DNA of 64,000 nucleotides, from positions 90,345,705 through 90,409,704 of the forward strand of contig OZ025242.1 of assembly GCA_964019155.1 (NCBI GenBank). The letters run 5' to 3'. This DNA comes from Osedax fenrisi. Its lineage: Eukaryota; Annelida; Polychaeta; Sabellida; Siboglinidae. The translations under genes were made by a program, and so were the position numbers. Positions 12,641-25,510 of the stretch are shown piece after piece (the first letter of the stretch is position 1; every line of letters begins with the position of its first letter). Below the pieces are notes generated by a model. That model ran no database searches. It was given only the letters and a program-made list of their open reading frames with translations, and was not told where the DNA came from.

Positions 12641-12713
12641 ATTCTAACGTCCACCTTAATTGATAACATATATACAAATTATAATCATGTATGTAATCCA
12701 ATATAGGGGAAAG

Positions 12714-12894
12714 TCTCCGATTACCGACCCCCTGTTTATTCTTGTAAATATAATTATATCAAAAATTTAAAATAGCCACATTATTCATTATTATAATATT
12801 ACCCTAGTTACAATATTTCAAATAAATATATTTAATATTGAAAAAGTTATTACAAATAATCATTTAGGGGTCGGTAATCAGAGAATTTCCCCTA
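12714..12894. mobile_element. Short MITE, same family as 10783-11721
   Basis: This 181-bp element has termini TAGGGGAAAGTCTCCGATTA and TAATCAGAGAATTTCCCCTA. Its interior (TGTTTATTCTTGTAAATATA through AATAATCATTTAGGGGTCGG) matches 11556-11705 closely. Either this is an internal-deletion derivative or the larger element contains a copy of it. Confidence 0.8.
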
Positions 12895-13169
12895 TAATGA
12901 TATTAGTGACTTACCACTTTATTGTATTTATAAATTAAATAAATTTAACAATTCTATATAAAAATAAGGGAATCCATATATTAAATGATAAAGAATAATA
13001 TAAGCGAGTTTAAGCTACATCTTCTAAATTATAATTGGTCAGCTTTATACAGAATAGATAATGCGCATGCTGCTTTTGGCTTATTAATTTATATTTTAGA
13101 CTGTTATGTTATCCACTTGTATATTACTCCCCTCTTATAAACACGCATAATGGACCATTCCATATTATT

Positions 13170-13345
13170 GTATATCTACCACATGCGTGATATTGTATAC
13201 CAACGTGATATCAGCGCAAGTACGCCTAGTGCCTGGTATCACGCACGCACATTCCAACCATCTCGCATGATCGCCCACGTGCAGACGGCTGCCTATATAT
13301 AGCGGACCGCCGCGATGTATAGGCAGTGCTAGAATCACCCAATAA
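13170..13345. repeat. G+C-rich stretch with short inverted repeats
   Basis: This is an island of higher G+C in A+T-rich DNA. CTGCCTATA (13290) faces TATAGGCAG (13320), enclosing a small GCGG/CCGC stem, so a hairpin is possible. GCGTGATA occurs near 13184 and, inverted, as TATCACGC near 13237. I see no credible coding frame or tRNA, and its origin is unknown. Confidence 0.35.
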
Positions 13346-13816
13346 ACTATAGAAGCCTTGTCGCTCGTATATATGCATATATAGGCATACGCCTTATACA
13401 TATATATATATATATGTATATAACAACTCTCAAACTCTTAAAAATTCCTTTCTAAACAAAATTTATAAAACAAATTCTTATTTAAATAAACCGTGGTTAA
13501 TAGAGGAACTTTACCAAGAGTTTAAAAAAAAATTCTGTATTTAATGAAACTATTTATAAAAAATATAAAAATTGTCTCTTGAAAATCATAAATAAATCTG
13601 AACGCTATTACTATAGTCAATATTTTATTACTGACAGAAACATCCTCAAGCAGATATGGATAAAAACAAATACTATTATACATAACAACTACAATGATAA
13701 TGTAGTTCATAATGTAATAGAAGATAATAAACGGTGTGAACAATTTAATGATTTCTTTTGTAACATAGGTGAGAAGCTAGCTTCTAAATCGGGGAAAAAT
13801 ATGAATAGGAAATAAT

Positions 13817-16800
13817 GGTGTCAGGACATTACGCGGTATTAGATTACGCGGTATACCAATGCGCGGTATTAAAAATACGTTTCTTAATTACGCGGTATAC
13901 ACATCCGCGGTATTATAAATGCATTTTTACCAATTCGCGGTATTTTTATAATATAAAATATGTGTATAATCTATCAATTATATTTATGCAAATTTACACA
14001 ATATTATAATGTATATAATATATTTTAATTATTTAAATATAATACTATTACCAAACATATATAAATACGTACTTATATACCAATGATAACGTAAATAAAC
14101 AGTAAAACGTATTAAAACGTTTTAAAAATTTGCATTATTTGTATCTATATATTTAGATAATAAATGTAACATTGATATCATTATTGTAGCATTATTAAAG
14201 TATTGTAATACTATAGTATATCATACAGATGCGTAGCCTACTTATATATTAAGATTATCATTGATAATGTAAATAACTACGTTTTTAAATTAAAATTTGC
14301 ATTATTTATATTCTATTTATATTAAATATATAAAAATAAGTAGGATATAGCAATTTTTATTTTGTAGCTAGAATAACATTATTAATACCATTGGAAAGAG
14401 GATAAAACAGTAATATAAGGTTCATATTTTACTTTTTTGATATAATTAATAATAAAAAAGTTATGGTCAAAAGAATGACCAGATTTGAGGGTATTAATTC
14501 AGACAGCTATTACTGTAATTGCGGCGCAATTTTTATTTGTAGCTAGAATACAATTATTAATACCATTGGAAAGAGGATTCAAAAGTAATATAAGGTTCAT
14601 ATTTTACTTTTTTGATATAATTAATAATATGTTATGTACAAAAGAATGGCCAGATTTGAGGGTATTAATTCAGACAACTATTACATTTAAAATATACAGA
14701 TATTTTGGTAATTGAATTTTTATCAACTAATATTCAATTTTTTTATACTTTTTTAATTATTATTATATAATAATAATTATAATTTTAAATAATAATATAA
14801 TAATATTTTGTATTTACTATTAATTACTGAAATAATCCATTTTACACTAAATTAGTATGATTATTTAATATAATTTGCTAATTAATATTCATTTACAAAC
14901 TCAGTTTATACGGTAGTACTTATTGTGTACAGTTTAAAACTGTATATGAAATGTTCACTATAGTTATTTTATAATTATATATATATATATATATTTGTTA
15001 ATTAAAAACAACTATTAGTTATTATATAATGCATTCTAAGAATAAATTATAAGCATTAGTGCATTTTTTGAAATACACAAAGAATATTACCAAATCAATC
15101 TACAATAGAAATACATTACATAACTACAAACTAAACTAGTCTAATATTAAATACTTGATAAAAATAAACCTATTATTGATTGCAATTAGCTTAACTTGAA
15201 TAATAAATGAAAAAGACAATAAATGCATTTCTGTCATTGTTGGTGTATAAATGCTTTATTCATATTGGTATATTTGCCATTCTACAACAGTGGGATAGTG
15301 TATATAAAGACAATAATGTGTATATTAGTTTATTACCATTTTCTAAACTTGTATACATTGTGAATTGTATGTGAAATTGAGTCAGGAAGCACACAGTTGT
15401 GATGGTTGCAATAGATGGCAGCATAGAAAATGTAATACAGGGGTTAGTAGAGTTATTTATAGAGGATGTATGTAAGAGGGAAGACATAGATTGGAGATGT
15501 ATACATTTTTATGAGGTAGAAGTAGAGCATGATGTATAAGGTGATAAATGTGTAGATGTAGAAGTAGAAAATAATGTAGAGGTAGAAGTAAAGAATAATG
15601 TAGATGTAGAAGGTGATAATTATGTATGGGTAGAAGTAGAGAATGATGTAGAGGTAGAAGTAGAGAATAATGTAGATGTAGAAGGTGATAATTATGTAGA
15701 GGTAGAAGTAGAGAATGATGTAGAGGTAGAAGTAGATAATGATGTAGAGGTAAAAGGTGAGAATGATCATTCTCATATCGATATAGAGGTAGATGGTGAT
15801 AATGATGTAGAAGTAGAGAATTATGTAGAGGTAGAAGGTAATAATTATGTAGGGGTAGAAGTAGAGTTTCTAATGTAGGTAATGTTGTAATTCGAAAAGA
15901 ACTATGGAAAAATTAAAGAAGCGAATTTTAAATTTAAAAAATTATCACTGATCCATCAATAATCTAATAATGTTGTATATATAATTGTTTATTAACTGTC
16001 TACATAGTGAATTATCATACTAATAAATGCCTATAATTTACAGTTTAAATTATATTCATTAAAGATAGTAGATGTATTCCATTTGAGGCTAAAGAGATCC
16101 ATGGATATAACTATGCTGCTATTGGAGATTGGGCATAAAAAGATAACTGTTTTAAATTCAACCTGGGTACTTTTTCATATGGTCATTATTATTATATTAT
16201 CTAAAATTTTATATTTACCCATATTAATTTGTTAACATTATATATTTTGATAACATAACATTATATACTTGCTAATTGGACTTAGTTCTGAATACTGATG
16301 TTCAAAATACCTTTATATTTAAAATTTGTAGGAAATCGTGGAAATTTGGTGAATACATATTACAAAGCCATGTCATTTCGTTATATCATTATATTGTTGT
16401 GTTTATATGTTATAAGTTATAACTAAACATATCTGTTTATACATACACCAAACTAAATATTGAAACACACCATTAGTAATAATATGATTATATAGATGAT
16501 ATATATATATCTTATTTATTTAAGAAAATATGTAATTGAATAAAGTAAATAATGTAAAGTATATTTGCCAAACTATAATTATAGTTATGTTAACATGTTA
16601 ACATGCAAATTTGAATAAATAATGTATAACATACTATATGTAAATATACAGATATTGTAAAAAATAATAAAATAAATATGTAATATAGTTTAAATATACA
16701 CAGCAGTGAAATATTTTAAAAATCTTCAGCAGCTTAACATAAATTGATACTTCTTAGCTTTGTAATCTGTAATAATAAATGTATTGTAAATTAATTGTGA

Positions 16801-17947
16801 AGTTAAAATGTAAATGTTGTTATTATTTGTATAGTAAATTTATTTATTTATTCAAGATTATTTAAAAAAATTAATTTAAAAATTAAAAAAAATTCATATA
16901 AAAAGTTGAAAAAAATATTTCGTAAAAAAATAGTTATTTTATTTCATATAATGTAAAATCATATTTAAAATAATATTTGAAAAAAAAATATAAAAATATT
17001 GAATATTAGTTGATCAAAATTCAATTACCAAAATATCTGTATATTTTAAATGTAATAGCTGTCTGAATTAATACCCTCACATCTGGCCATAACTTTTTTA
17101 TTATTAATTATATCAACAAAGTAAAATATGAACCTTATATTATATATTATATTACTTTTGAATCCTCTTTCCAATGGTATTAATAATTGTATTCTAGCTA
17201 CAAATAAAAATTGCGCCGCAATTACAGTAATAGCTGTCTGAATGAATTAATACCCTCAAATCTGGCCATTCTTTTGACCATAACTTTTTTATTATTAATT
17301 ATATCAAAAAAGTAAAATATGAACCTTATATTACTTTTGTATCCTCTTTCCAATGGTATTAATAATATTATTCTAGCTACAAAATAAAAATTGCTATACT
17401 TATTTTATATATTTAATATAAATGAATTCAAAAATATGAACTCCCCTAAACAGAATATAAATAATGCACATTTTAATTTAAAAACGTAGTTATTTACATT
17501 ATCAATGATAATCTTAATATATAAGTATGCTACGCTTCTGTATGATATACTATAGTATTACAATACTTTAATAATGCTACAATAATGATATCAATGTTAC
17601 ATTTATTATCTAAATATATAGATACAAATAATGAAAATTTTAAAACGTTTTAATACGTTTTACTGTTTATTTACGTTATCATTGGTATATAAGTACGTAT
17701 TTATATATGTTTGGTAATAGTATTATATTTAAATAATTAAAATATATTATATACATTATAATATTGTGTAAATTTGCATAAATATAATTTATAGATTATA
17801 CACATATTTTATATTATAAAAATACCGCGAATTGGTAAAATGCATTTATAATACCGCGGATGTGTATACCGCGTAATTAAGAAACGTATTTTTAATACCG
17901 CGCATTGGTATACCGCGTAATCTAATACCGCGTAATGTCCATAAACC
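13817..17947. mobile_element. Large foldback DNA element, 9-bp target duplication
   Basis: It is flanked by direct GGAAATAAT at 13808-13816 and 17948-17956. The arms run from about 13817 to 14755 and from about 16985 to 17947 and are inverted copies. Their outer 100 bp carry clustered CGCGGTAT motifs: GGACATTACGCGGTATTAGA, then ATACCAATGCGCGGTATT and CACATCCGCGGTATT. Each arm contains a tandem duplication of about 180 bp whose unit includes AATACCATTGGAAAGAGGAT. A 9-bp duplication with very long inverted ends fits Mutator-like (MULE) foldbacks. No transposase is visible, so the superfamily is inferred. The 2.2 kb interior has a degenerate ORF at 15402-15878. Confidence 0.82.
15402..15878 (+). 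pseudogene. Acidic repeat ORF inside the foldback element
   Basis: The frame starts at ATG 15402 (MVAIDGSIENVIQGLVELFI) and is interrupted by one TAA at 15537-15539. It stays open in the same frame to TAG at 15876-15878. From residue 38 on it is built of Val/Glu/Asp/Asn repeats such as VEVENDVEVEVENN and VDVEGDNYVEVEV. The DNA repeats have a period near 18 bp (GTAGAGGTAGAAGTAGAG). I recognise no family. It could be a transposon-borne or captured protein, or just an expanded purine-rich repeat left open by composition; the unique 37-residue start favours a former gene. Confidence 0.4.
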
Positions 17948-19290
17948 GGAAATAATACATCTAATTATATACATAACAATTTGCCTACCAAATTTGCCTA
18001 CCAATAATACATCTAATTATATACATAATAAATATACACATTCATTATTTATTACTCCCTCTATAGTATACTCCAATTGAAATAACTAATATTATTGACA
18101 AAAGTAAACCAAATAGTACTGATTCTCATAACTTTTCATTTAAGGAGTTACGCTTATTTTGAAATTTTTTGAAAATTTAATGTAAAAAGATAATTTAACA
18201 AGGGATTTATATATTTTTTTAATTTTCAATAAGTTTAAAAATGTTTAAGTTATTACAATTCTGTAAAATAAATATTGAAGGGAGGATTGCTCTGTATAGT
18301 TTGATATAGCATAATGAGAAAATATTATATATTTTTGGAAATAGACTCATCTAATAGGGTAAAAAAACAAAATTAATTTTCTTTACTGTTTTTTCCAATA
18401 CGTGGGTTTCTTTTAAACTAATTTTTCAAATTATTTCTTCAATAATTAATAGTATACAAGAGGGTATATTTCGTAATTTTCTAACAACTGCTATATTCGT
18501 AACTAAATATAAATCTAGTAATATTTATGATCCTTCTAATTATAAACCAATTTCTCTATTATCATCTTACTCAAAAATTTTAGAAAAATCTTAAAATCTA
18601 GATATATAGATTGTATTGACAAAAATAATATAATTAATAAATCATAATTTGGTTTTTAAAAAGGAGTTTCAACTTCCGACGCATTGACTGACCTAACCGG
18701 AACCATAGCTTCAAATAAAATGAAATATTGTGCAGCTATATCTATAGATCTAAAGAAAGCATTTGACTCCATCAGTCATGATCTATTAATAAATGATAAG
18801 TAAGTTAGAGAAGTATGGTTTCAGAGGAGTTGCTTTACAATTATTAATATTTTCTTAATAATAGAAATCAATTTGTAACATTCAATAATGCTAAATCCCA
18901 AATAAATATTATGTTTGGTATCCCTCAAGGATCTATCCTCTGTCCCTTATTATTTTTAATATTTATAAATGAAATAGTCAATATTAAAACACAAGGTCAT
19001 TTTGTTCTATTCGCTGATGACACTTCTATTATATTCCATGAAAATAATATTGATTCAATGGAATATCCATGAATACAACTTTAAAACATCTTGATACATG
19101 GCTATCATTAAATAAATTGACAATTAGTTTAAGCAAAGCTAACTATTTAATATTTACTAATAATAAAGTAAAATTATCTATTATATTAAATAATACTGTA
19201 ATTATTCACCAAAAATTCAATCAAACTCTTTGGAGTGATAATTGATTCGAACATGAATCGGAAACTACACACTAATATGGTTAAATATAA

Positions 19291-20130
19291 ATTGTAGTTA
19301 TAAAAGCTAGATAGAAAGTGTAATAATTAGTACTGATTAGTTTACATCATTTGTATTGTTTAATAATTTATATGGGTTTTAAATATATTTTATATTAATT
19401 AATATTGTATATATATTAATAAAGATTTTACCTGCTATAAATATCATATTTGATGTGTTAACAATCTAAAACTATATCTTATTTCAGGTTGTAAAATAAT
19501 GTTATTATTAAACTTTATTTGTTTAACTATTTTATTTCTCTTATTTGATATAGATTTTTAAAAACTATAACATTTATTTGTGTATTACTTAAAATATATG
19601 TATTTTATAATTTTGTTACATAATTACATAATTCAATAAAATTATAAATTAATTTGTCTATCTCCTTTATATTAGTCAATGCATTATTTGAGTTATATTG
19701 CTTGGCAACCTTGAGTAAAAGATGATTGGCATAAATGATAGCCATTTGAGTAAAGAATATTATATTAAAATTAAATAAAAGGTATATAAACTAATTTTAA
19801 TTTAATATTATATTATAACATTCTCATAACTATTTTGTATATAAAACTAATATGATACTCATTGTTTATTTATATTGCATTAGTATTTTTATATTAATAT
19901 TAATGTACATTTTTAACATTAAAAAAATATAAATATATAAATATATATATAAAATATTACATAAATTATTCTATGATTTACGACATTTATCAAATGATAT
20001 ACAAATTATATATTTTCTATAATTTAAGAAATAAATATGATAAAAAAATCATTATTTATTTAAAAATATGTAAATAAAATTGATTATATATCGAATAAAT
20101 CAATATAATATAATTAGGATATTTAGGTGA
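19291..20130. other. A+T-rich intergenic DNA, 3' side of RSL1D1
   Basis: No gene or clear repeat is seen. On the minus strand it receives the 3' untranslated region of RSL1D1; the first AATAAA on that strand lies near 20060, about 70 bp after the stop. Confidence 0.5.
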
Positions 20131-23100
20131 TTATTTTTTATTTCCCAATAACTTAGATCTGCTCCTTAACATTTTAGGAGAGGGCTTTCTAATCTCTTCA
20201 GCTGTTAACTTTTTAGCCTTTTTCACAGATTTCGCCGGCGTTTCAACTTTAGATTTGATAGGTTTCACTGGGGTTAAAACTTTAGGAGTTACAGATTTAG
20301 GAGTAACTTTTGCAACTTTAGGTGTTACTTTTGCAACTTTAGGACTAAGTTTGACAACTTTAGGGGTGGTAGGTTTAGGGGTGGCAGATTTAGGGGTTAC
20401 TTTTTCAACTTTAGGGGTAGCAGATTTAGGAGTCACTTTTTCAACTTTAGGGGTAGCAGATTTAGGAGTTACTTTAGCTTTTTTAGGGGTTTCAGCATTG
20501 TTCTTTTTGATAGGTGTCTTAGAAATACTCTTCTTTGGGGTTTTTATGTTTTCTTTAACCTCCTCTTGTACTTTAGATTTCTTAGCGGGAGGAGCAGATT
20601 CATCGTCGGATTCAACGAGACGATCTTCTGATTCTTTTTGTTCAGCTTCACTACTCGAATCATCCTCACTTTCATCATCATCATCTCCGTTATCGACAGT
20701 CATGTCGTTGGGTAACTGAGCCTCATCCACAGCTTCATCTTCATTGTCTAATGAAGCGTTGTACTTCCTTAACGTATCCTGGAAACGTAGTGATCGTAAT
20801 TAGTAATGATATAGTACTGTTAATTATTATAACATATTTATATATTAATTATTTAAAATATAATATATTTGTTATTTAAAATATGTATATATTAATTAAT
20901 TAAAATATAGTATATATAAAATTTATTATTATAAAATATTTTTATATTAATTATTTAAAATATTTATATGTTAATTATTTTATTATTATAACATATTTAT
21001 ATATTAATTTATTTAATTCATATTTATATATTAATTAATTAAAATATATTATATTTATTATTTAAAATATTTATATATTAATTAAAATATATGTATTATT
21101 TAAAATATTTATATATTAATTAATTAAAATATATTATATTTATTATTTTTAAAAATGTATATATTAATTAATTAAAATATAATATATTTATTATTATAAA
21201 ATATTTATATATTAATTAAAATATAATATATTTATTATTTTATTATTATAACATATTTAAATATTAATTATTTAAAATATAAAATATTTATATATTAATT
21301 AATTAAATTATATTATATTTTATTATTATAAAAAATGTATATATTAATTATTTTATTATTATAAAATATTTATATATTAATTAATTCCATATACTACATA
21401 AACAATATCGTTTGCATGCCAATAGTAACCTCTTTATGTTTAATCAATTGTAATTCTGCAGCCCTCTTTCTAGCACGGTTGCTCATTGGTTGTCGAGATT
21501 CCAACTCGAAGGTCTTCTCAAACAGATCCGTTCCGTCGGATATAATTTCAATTTCACCGTTTTGCAATACGCGTACCTATGTAAGAGAAGAAATATCTTT
21601 ATCATTTATTTGAATTAAAATATAATTCAAGCTACGCATTTAAATAATATGTACTCATAAGATTTATATTATTCTATAGTCATAGCAGACCTATAAAATC
21701 ACATTAGATTTTACTTACAAAATACTTATTATATATATTATATTTAATTTCATATATATATATATACATATATATATATGTATATATATATTAATGTTTT
21801 TTTATTTAAACTAGTATTATTATTCAAAATATTAAACATTTAAAATTGTATACATATTATTATTTTAAAAATCATCACATATAAACTTTTTTAATATTCA
21901 TTTTATAATTCATAAATAGATTGTTATAAAATACTATACAAATTGGTTGATGATTTATCATATTTCAGTAATTCATAAATTAAGATAATTATTTTATTAG
22001 TTGTAAAAGTTAAAGAGGTAGGTATAACAGTTTGGAATGTATATAATTCTAAATTGCACAGTGATATTTAATCTATACATACGTAATATTTTAATCAATA
22101 CTACTATTTTTTAACATGGATTAACAAAGATTTCAAGCATAATAAACAATGATGAGATATGATAAAGACCTTAGCTCCTTCAACAGTGGTAACATCTTCA
22201 GCCTCGATAACTCGTTGCTTCTTCCTCATTGACTTGATCAATACATCCTTAGCCAAACCTGTGTAGTAAGTAGTAAACAACCTAATACGTATTATACACG
22301 TACACCTCTCTCTCAAGATTATATAAATTAAAGGTAAAATAGACTTCTACATTATTTAAATTTTATAGAATGTTATATTTTTTAAATAGATTTTTAATAT
22401 TAGTAACAGAAAAATATATTATAATATGGGTAAAATATATGATAAAAAAGATACTTAAGTTATACAGGCGACAACAACAGAACATATGCAGCTGTGATAT
22501 TATTGTGAAGCCCTTTAGGAGGAAAACAAAACATATTACTATTATAAACTAGAAAACTAACTATAACTATTCTAAAAGGGGTTTCAAACCAACTCGAACG
22601 CAATTATTAACTCAGTAATAATTAGAGTTAATAATTGCGTAATAAATATATATATATATAGTCTAATAATTACAGAGATTTTTGAGATATCAGATCGAAA
22701 TATTAGAGTTAAACTTTAACCTCTAATTAGAGTTAATAATTGCGTACGAGTCGGTGCGAACCCCTTTAATAAATAGTACTATTACTACTACTACACGAAG
22801 ATACCAGAGTATACGACGCCTGCCTAAGCCCTACAACAGTGAAGGCTGTGCTGACGAACCGTATGACTTGAACACGGGCAGGGACAGGGAGGCGGCCCCG
22901 CAGAAGATGCTGATCATGTTGATGTTGAGGTTGCCACCGGGGATGAACTTACCGATGTTGTCCACGATGTAGTTGAGATTATCACGAAGCTGTTCGCTCT
23001 TCATCGACACGTCACCGAACAGGACGGAACTGTGAGGCGGGCGACGCGATAACATTAGAGGTAGGCAATCGTAATGATGGTGGCGATTTAATGTTCATAT

Positions 23101-25510
23101 TATTATCGTGTGTATTATTAAAAATAGCTTTCATATATATAAACATACGTGATTTACTAGATGAATATAGCAATTAGTTAATGATAATTGATTAACGATA
23201 ATTACTAAGCAGAATTACCTAGTGGTAGGCATTACTTATTGAGAATTAATGAATAGAATTACTAAGGGTGTGATTAATGTAGCAGGTCAGATGGACAAGT
23301 GGACGGTCAATTGTTACATTGCATAGATACCATTGTGGTAGTCTGTCCTTTAGCCAAGTTTACATGATACAAAATGACACTCTTAGGGAATTCCTTATTG
23401 GTCATGTATAACTAACAAACAACTTCCAGATCGAATTTTCACAGCAGATTGTTTGAATATTTTCAGATACGACTGGGTGGGATTGTTGCCAAAGTTTATG
23501 AAATGGGGGTGCCTGTGGAATCATTTACATTTAAACTTATATATATATATAAATAAATACGAAAATATCATGTCATGACTGATTAAATTTACAATAATTT
23601 AAACTCTAATACCAATATCTTCTATGATAATAGATATTATTCTAATTAATACATTATAAATTGATATTTCTGATTTACAAAGTTCGCATAAATGTACAGA
23701 TTGATGAATAATCTGTGACTAAGTGAATGAATCAAATACCAATATAGTCTAATCTAATTTCAATATTATATTAAATATTAATGTACGAAAATGAAATTTA
23801 ATATCAATTGTAATGTCTTTTAAACGAAAATACATTAATATTACATTAATTTAAATTGAATTGAATTTTGAGTGAAATACACTAAACTACAATTATCAGA
23901 AATACTATAAATCTAAATATTATAAAATAGACGAGAATACAAAATAATACCTAATATGTAGGTGCTACTAATACGTATACGACGAGGTGAGGTAAGCATA
24001 CAGAGGCGACACCTAGTGTGGACTACTAACATACTGGTACCGAGGAAATGCTTGTTCAGCAGGGGCATGATGTACGAGTGCAGACATTTCTCCACCACAA
24101 ACAGATCCGACTGCTGACTCAACTGATGTTTAGCCTCAAAGTCTGTATATTCGTACTTGAACTCTTTGATGGTTATCTCCTATGCACGTGTGTGTGTGTG
24201 TGTGTAGGTGTGTGTGTGTAAGTGTGTGTGTGTGTGTAGGTGTGTGTGTGGGTGTGTAAATAATAATGTGTAATAAGATAATAACTTTTCTCTATGGTTT
24301 ATATGTACAAAACTTAAGGTCACAATTTTACTAATTTCAATTCTCATTCAAAATGTCAGGATATCAAGATAATTATTGTTATTATAAAACACTCGAATAT
24401 AAGTGTTGTGTGAATATAAGTATTTTTATCATTAAATATGGCAAATATTATAATTTTTAAAATAAATTTATAACTTAAAATTATGTAATACATATACTTA
24501 TAAAAATTATAAAGTTTTATAGATATTTATTTATGTATGTTAATAATACATAAGTTTAAAAAAGATTTATATCTGATAATACCTATGGAGATATAGTGTT
24601 TTATAAACAAACTAATTTCTATCTATTTACATTGCTACACGTAAATGATACTTTATAAATAATAGTAATATCAAGTTATTGTTTCTCATTATTAAATACA
24701 ATTGAATGTAATGGAACTATATATAATACTATATATATACTATATATAATACTATTATCTAAAAGCTAAATAAATTAGGTATCAAAGTTATAAATGGTAA
24801 CAAAATAAAGCAGGTAAAATTTAAATTATAATTAATATTAATTCATGAAATATATACAAATATCATTCAAATGATATTTTCAAGTTTTATTAAACTTTCC
24901 GCTAAAGTAAATTAAAAAAACCATAAATTATATATTATAGTCAAAATTTCCAGAAAATATATAAATTTATAAAAATAATAAATATTAAAAAATAATTAAA
25001 CCATTGATTTATAAAATATATCTAACCTTGAGAATATTCGACTGCAGTTCTTTGCTGAGTCCGTCTTCTTTTAACAAAGACACCGGGCTGAATTTATCAT
25101 GTCTGACGATGATAATCTCACTGGACTCGTCGTAAATATTATGTGGCAGCGTTCTGTATATAAATGTATGTTTTAGATAATGTATATAATCAACAGACAA
25201 TTATAATTCCTATGAATGGCAAATATTATAATTTTTTAAATAAATTTATAAAAATGATGTAATGTATATATTTATAAAAATTATAAATTTGTATAGATAT
25301 TTATTTAATAATACATAAGTTTAAAAAGATTGATATCTGATAATAACTATATGCGTGCGTATCTAACATGAATTTTGTGTGTATTTTTGGGTTGGTAGAT
25401 TTTTTCATATCAATTTTGAGGTACAGCCTTGGGTTGTCTTCGCAGATGATCTTCTTATCGACATTGATCTTGGAGACCAGCTCTACCATAGCCTTCAACG
25501 CCACATTTCC
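20131..25510 (-). CDS. RSL1D1: RSL1D1-like ribosomal L1 domain protein (7 exons seen, first exon missing)
   Basis: Exons, in coding order: 25510-25368, 25153-25027, 24179-24031, 23029-22860, 22258-22170, 21576-21430, 20778-20131. All phases agree, giving 490 codons plus TAA. The first five exons give an L1 fold: VALKAMVELVSK, CEDNPRLYLKIDM, then KFITLPHNIYDES (human LTLPHSI), YEYTDFEAKHQLSQQSDLF (human KSYEAKLRLLSSFDFF), CLHSYIMPLLNKHF and SLSLPVFKSY (human AALPIFSSF). The last exon is an acidic stretch (GDDDDESEDDSSSE) followed by a Lys-rich tail of TPK/SPK repeats, like the basic tail of human RSL1D1, a nucleolar protein of ribosome assembly and senescence control. The start codon lies in an upstream exon that I could not find. 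It is head-to-head with CANT1. Confidence 0.88.
20815..21395. repeat. Degenerate A+T tandem repeat in the last RSL1D1 intron
   Basis: About a dozen imperfect units of roughly 40-50 bp built from TATTTATATATTAATTAATT and AAAATATATTATATTTATTA fill most of the intron 20779-21429. No coding potential. Confidence 0.7.
21600..22160. other. RSL1D1 intron, A+T-rich
   Basis: Holds a run of TA dinucleotides near 21735-21790. I see nothing else in it. Confidence 0.5.
22461..22573 (+). repeat. Interspersed repeat X (copy 1), truncated
   Basis: TACAGGCGACAACAACAG, then TATTATTGTGAAGCCCTTTA, GGAGGAAAACA and TTATAAACTAGAAAACTAA. Matching copies lie at 44299-44415 (plus) and about 57425-57580 (minus). In those copies the 3' end reads TTCTTCTAATAAATAT followed by a trinucleotide run, as in a SINE or LINE tail. 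Here the tail is cut off by the MITE at 22574. Confidence 0.65.
22574..22769. mobile_element. MITE family Y (copy 1), in an RSL1D1 intron
   Basis: Terminal inverted repeats of about 38 bp: AAAAGGGGTTTCAAACCAAC, TCGAACGCAATTATTAACTC on the left, and GAGTTAATAATTGCGTACGA, GTCGGTGCGAACCCCTTTA on the right. The interior repeats AATTAGAGTTAATAATTGCG. A second copy lies at 32170-32406. Confidence 0.8.
23060..24025. other. RSL1D1 intron with no recognised content
   Basis: 23270-23530 is somewhat richer in G+C than the rest (GTGTGATTAATGTAGCAGG, CCATTGTGGTAGTCTGTCC) but shows no convincing frame, terminal repeat or box motifs. It could be an old transposon or an unrecognised intronic RNA; nothing in the sequence decides. 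Confidence 0.35.
24184..24257. repeat. (GT)n / (CA)n microsatellite at an RSL1D1 acceptor
   Basis: On the coding (minus) strand this is a (CA)n tract ending in GTGCATAG directly before the exon that starts at 24179. It takes the place of a pyrimidine tract. Confidence 0.9.
24260..25026. other. RSL1D1 intron, A+T-rich
   Basis: No gene seen. GGCAAATATTATAATTTTTA (24439) recurs near 25217 in the next intron, so a diverged duplication of about 130 bp links the two introns. Confidence 0.45.

Larger units (their letters stand above)
13440..19290 (+). pseudogene. Second LINE, reverse-transcriptase region, interrupted
   Basis: The first part (13480-13815) encodes the linker that precedes RT in Jockey/CR1-like LINEs: NKPWLIEELYQEFKKK, then KSERYYYSQYF and CEQFNDFFCNIGEKLAS, with one frameshift near 13545. 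The second part resumes after 17956 with YTPIEITNIIDKSKPNSTDS and then RT motifs: NYKPISLLSSYSKILEKS (about 18540), AISIDLKKAFDSISHDLL, GIPQGSILCPLLF and VLFADDTSII (about 19010). It fades at FGVIIDSNMNRK (about 19250). The catalytic FADD is intact, but many stops and shifts make it dead. 13817-17947 is a later insertion. The two flanks join at a 9-bp duplication. Confidence 0.82.

Noticed and set aside
15453..15776. Minus-strand frame with YLYIILYFY repeats
   Set aside because: It is the complement of the GTAGAAGTAGAG repeat. The plus-strand acidic frame has the unique start segment.
20255..20719. Plus-strand frame with LGVTFATLGV repeats
   Set aside because: It is the antisense of the TPK-repeat tail of RSL1D1, whose minus-strand frame is supported by splicing phases and homology.
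22895..22935. GTAAGT inside an RSL1D1 exon (near 22931 on the coding strand) as the true donor
   Set aside because: It is in the right phase, but using it would remove the conserved KFIPGG...SLSLPVFKSY part of the L1 domain. It might serve as an alternative site.
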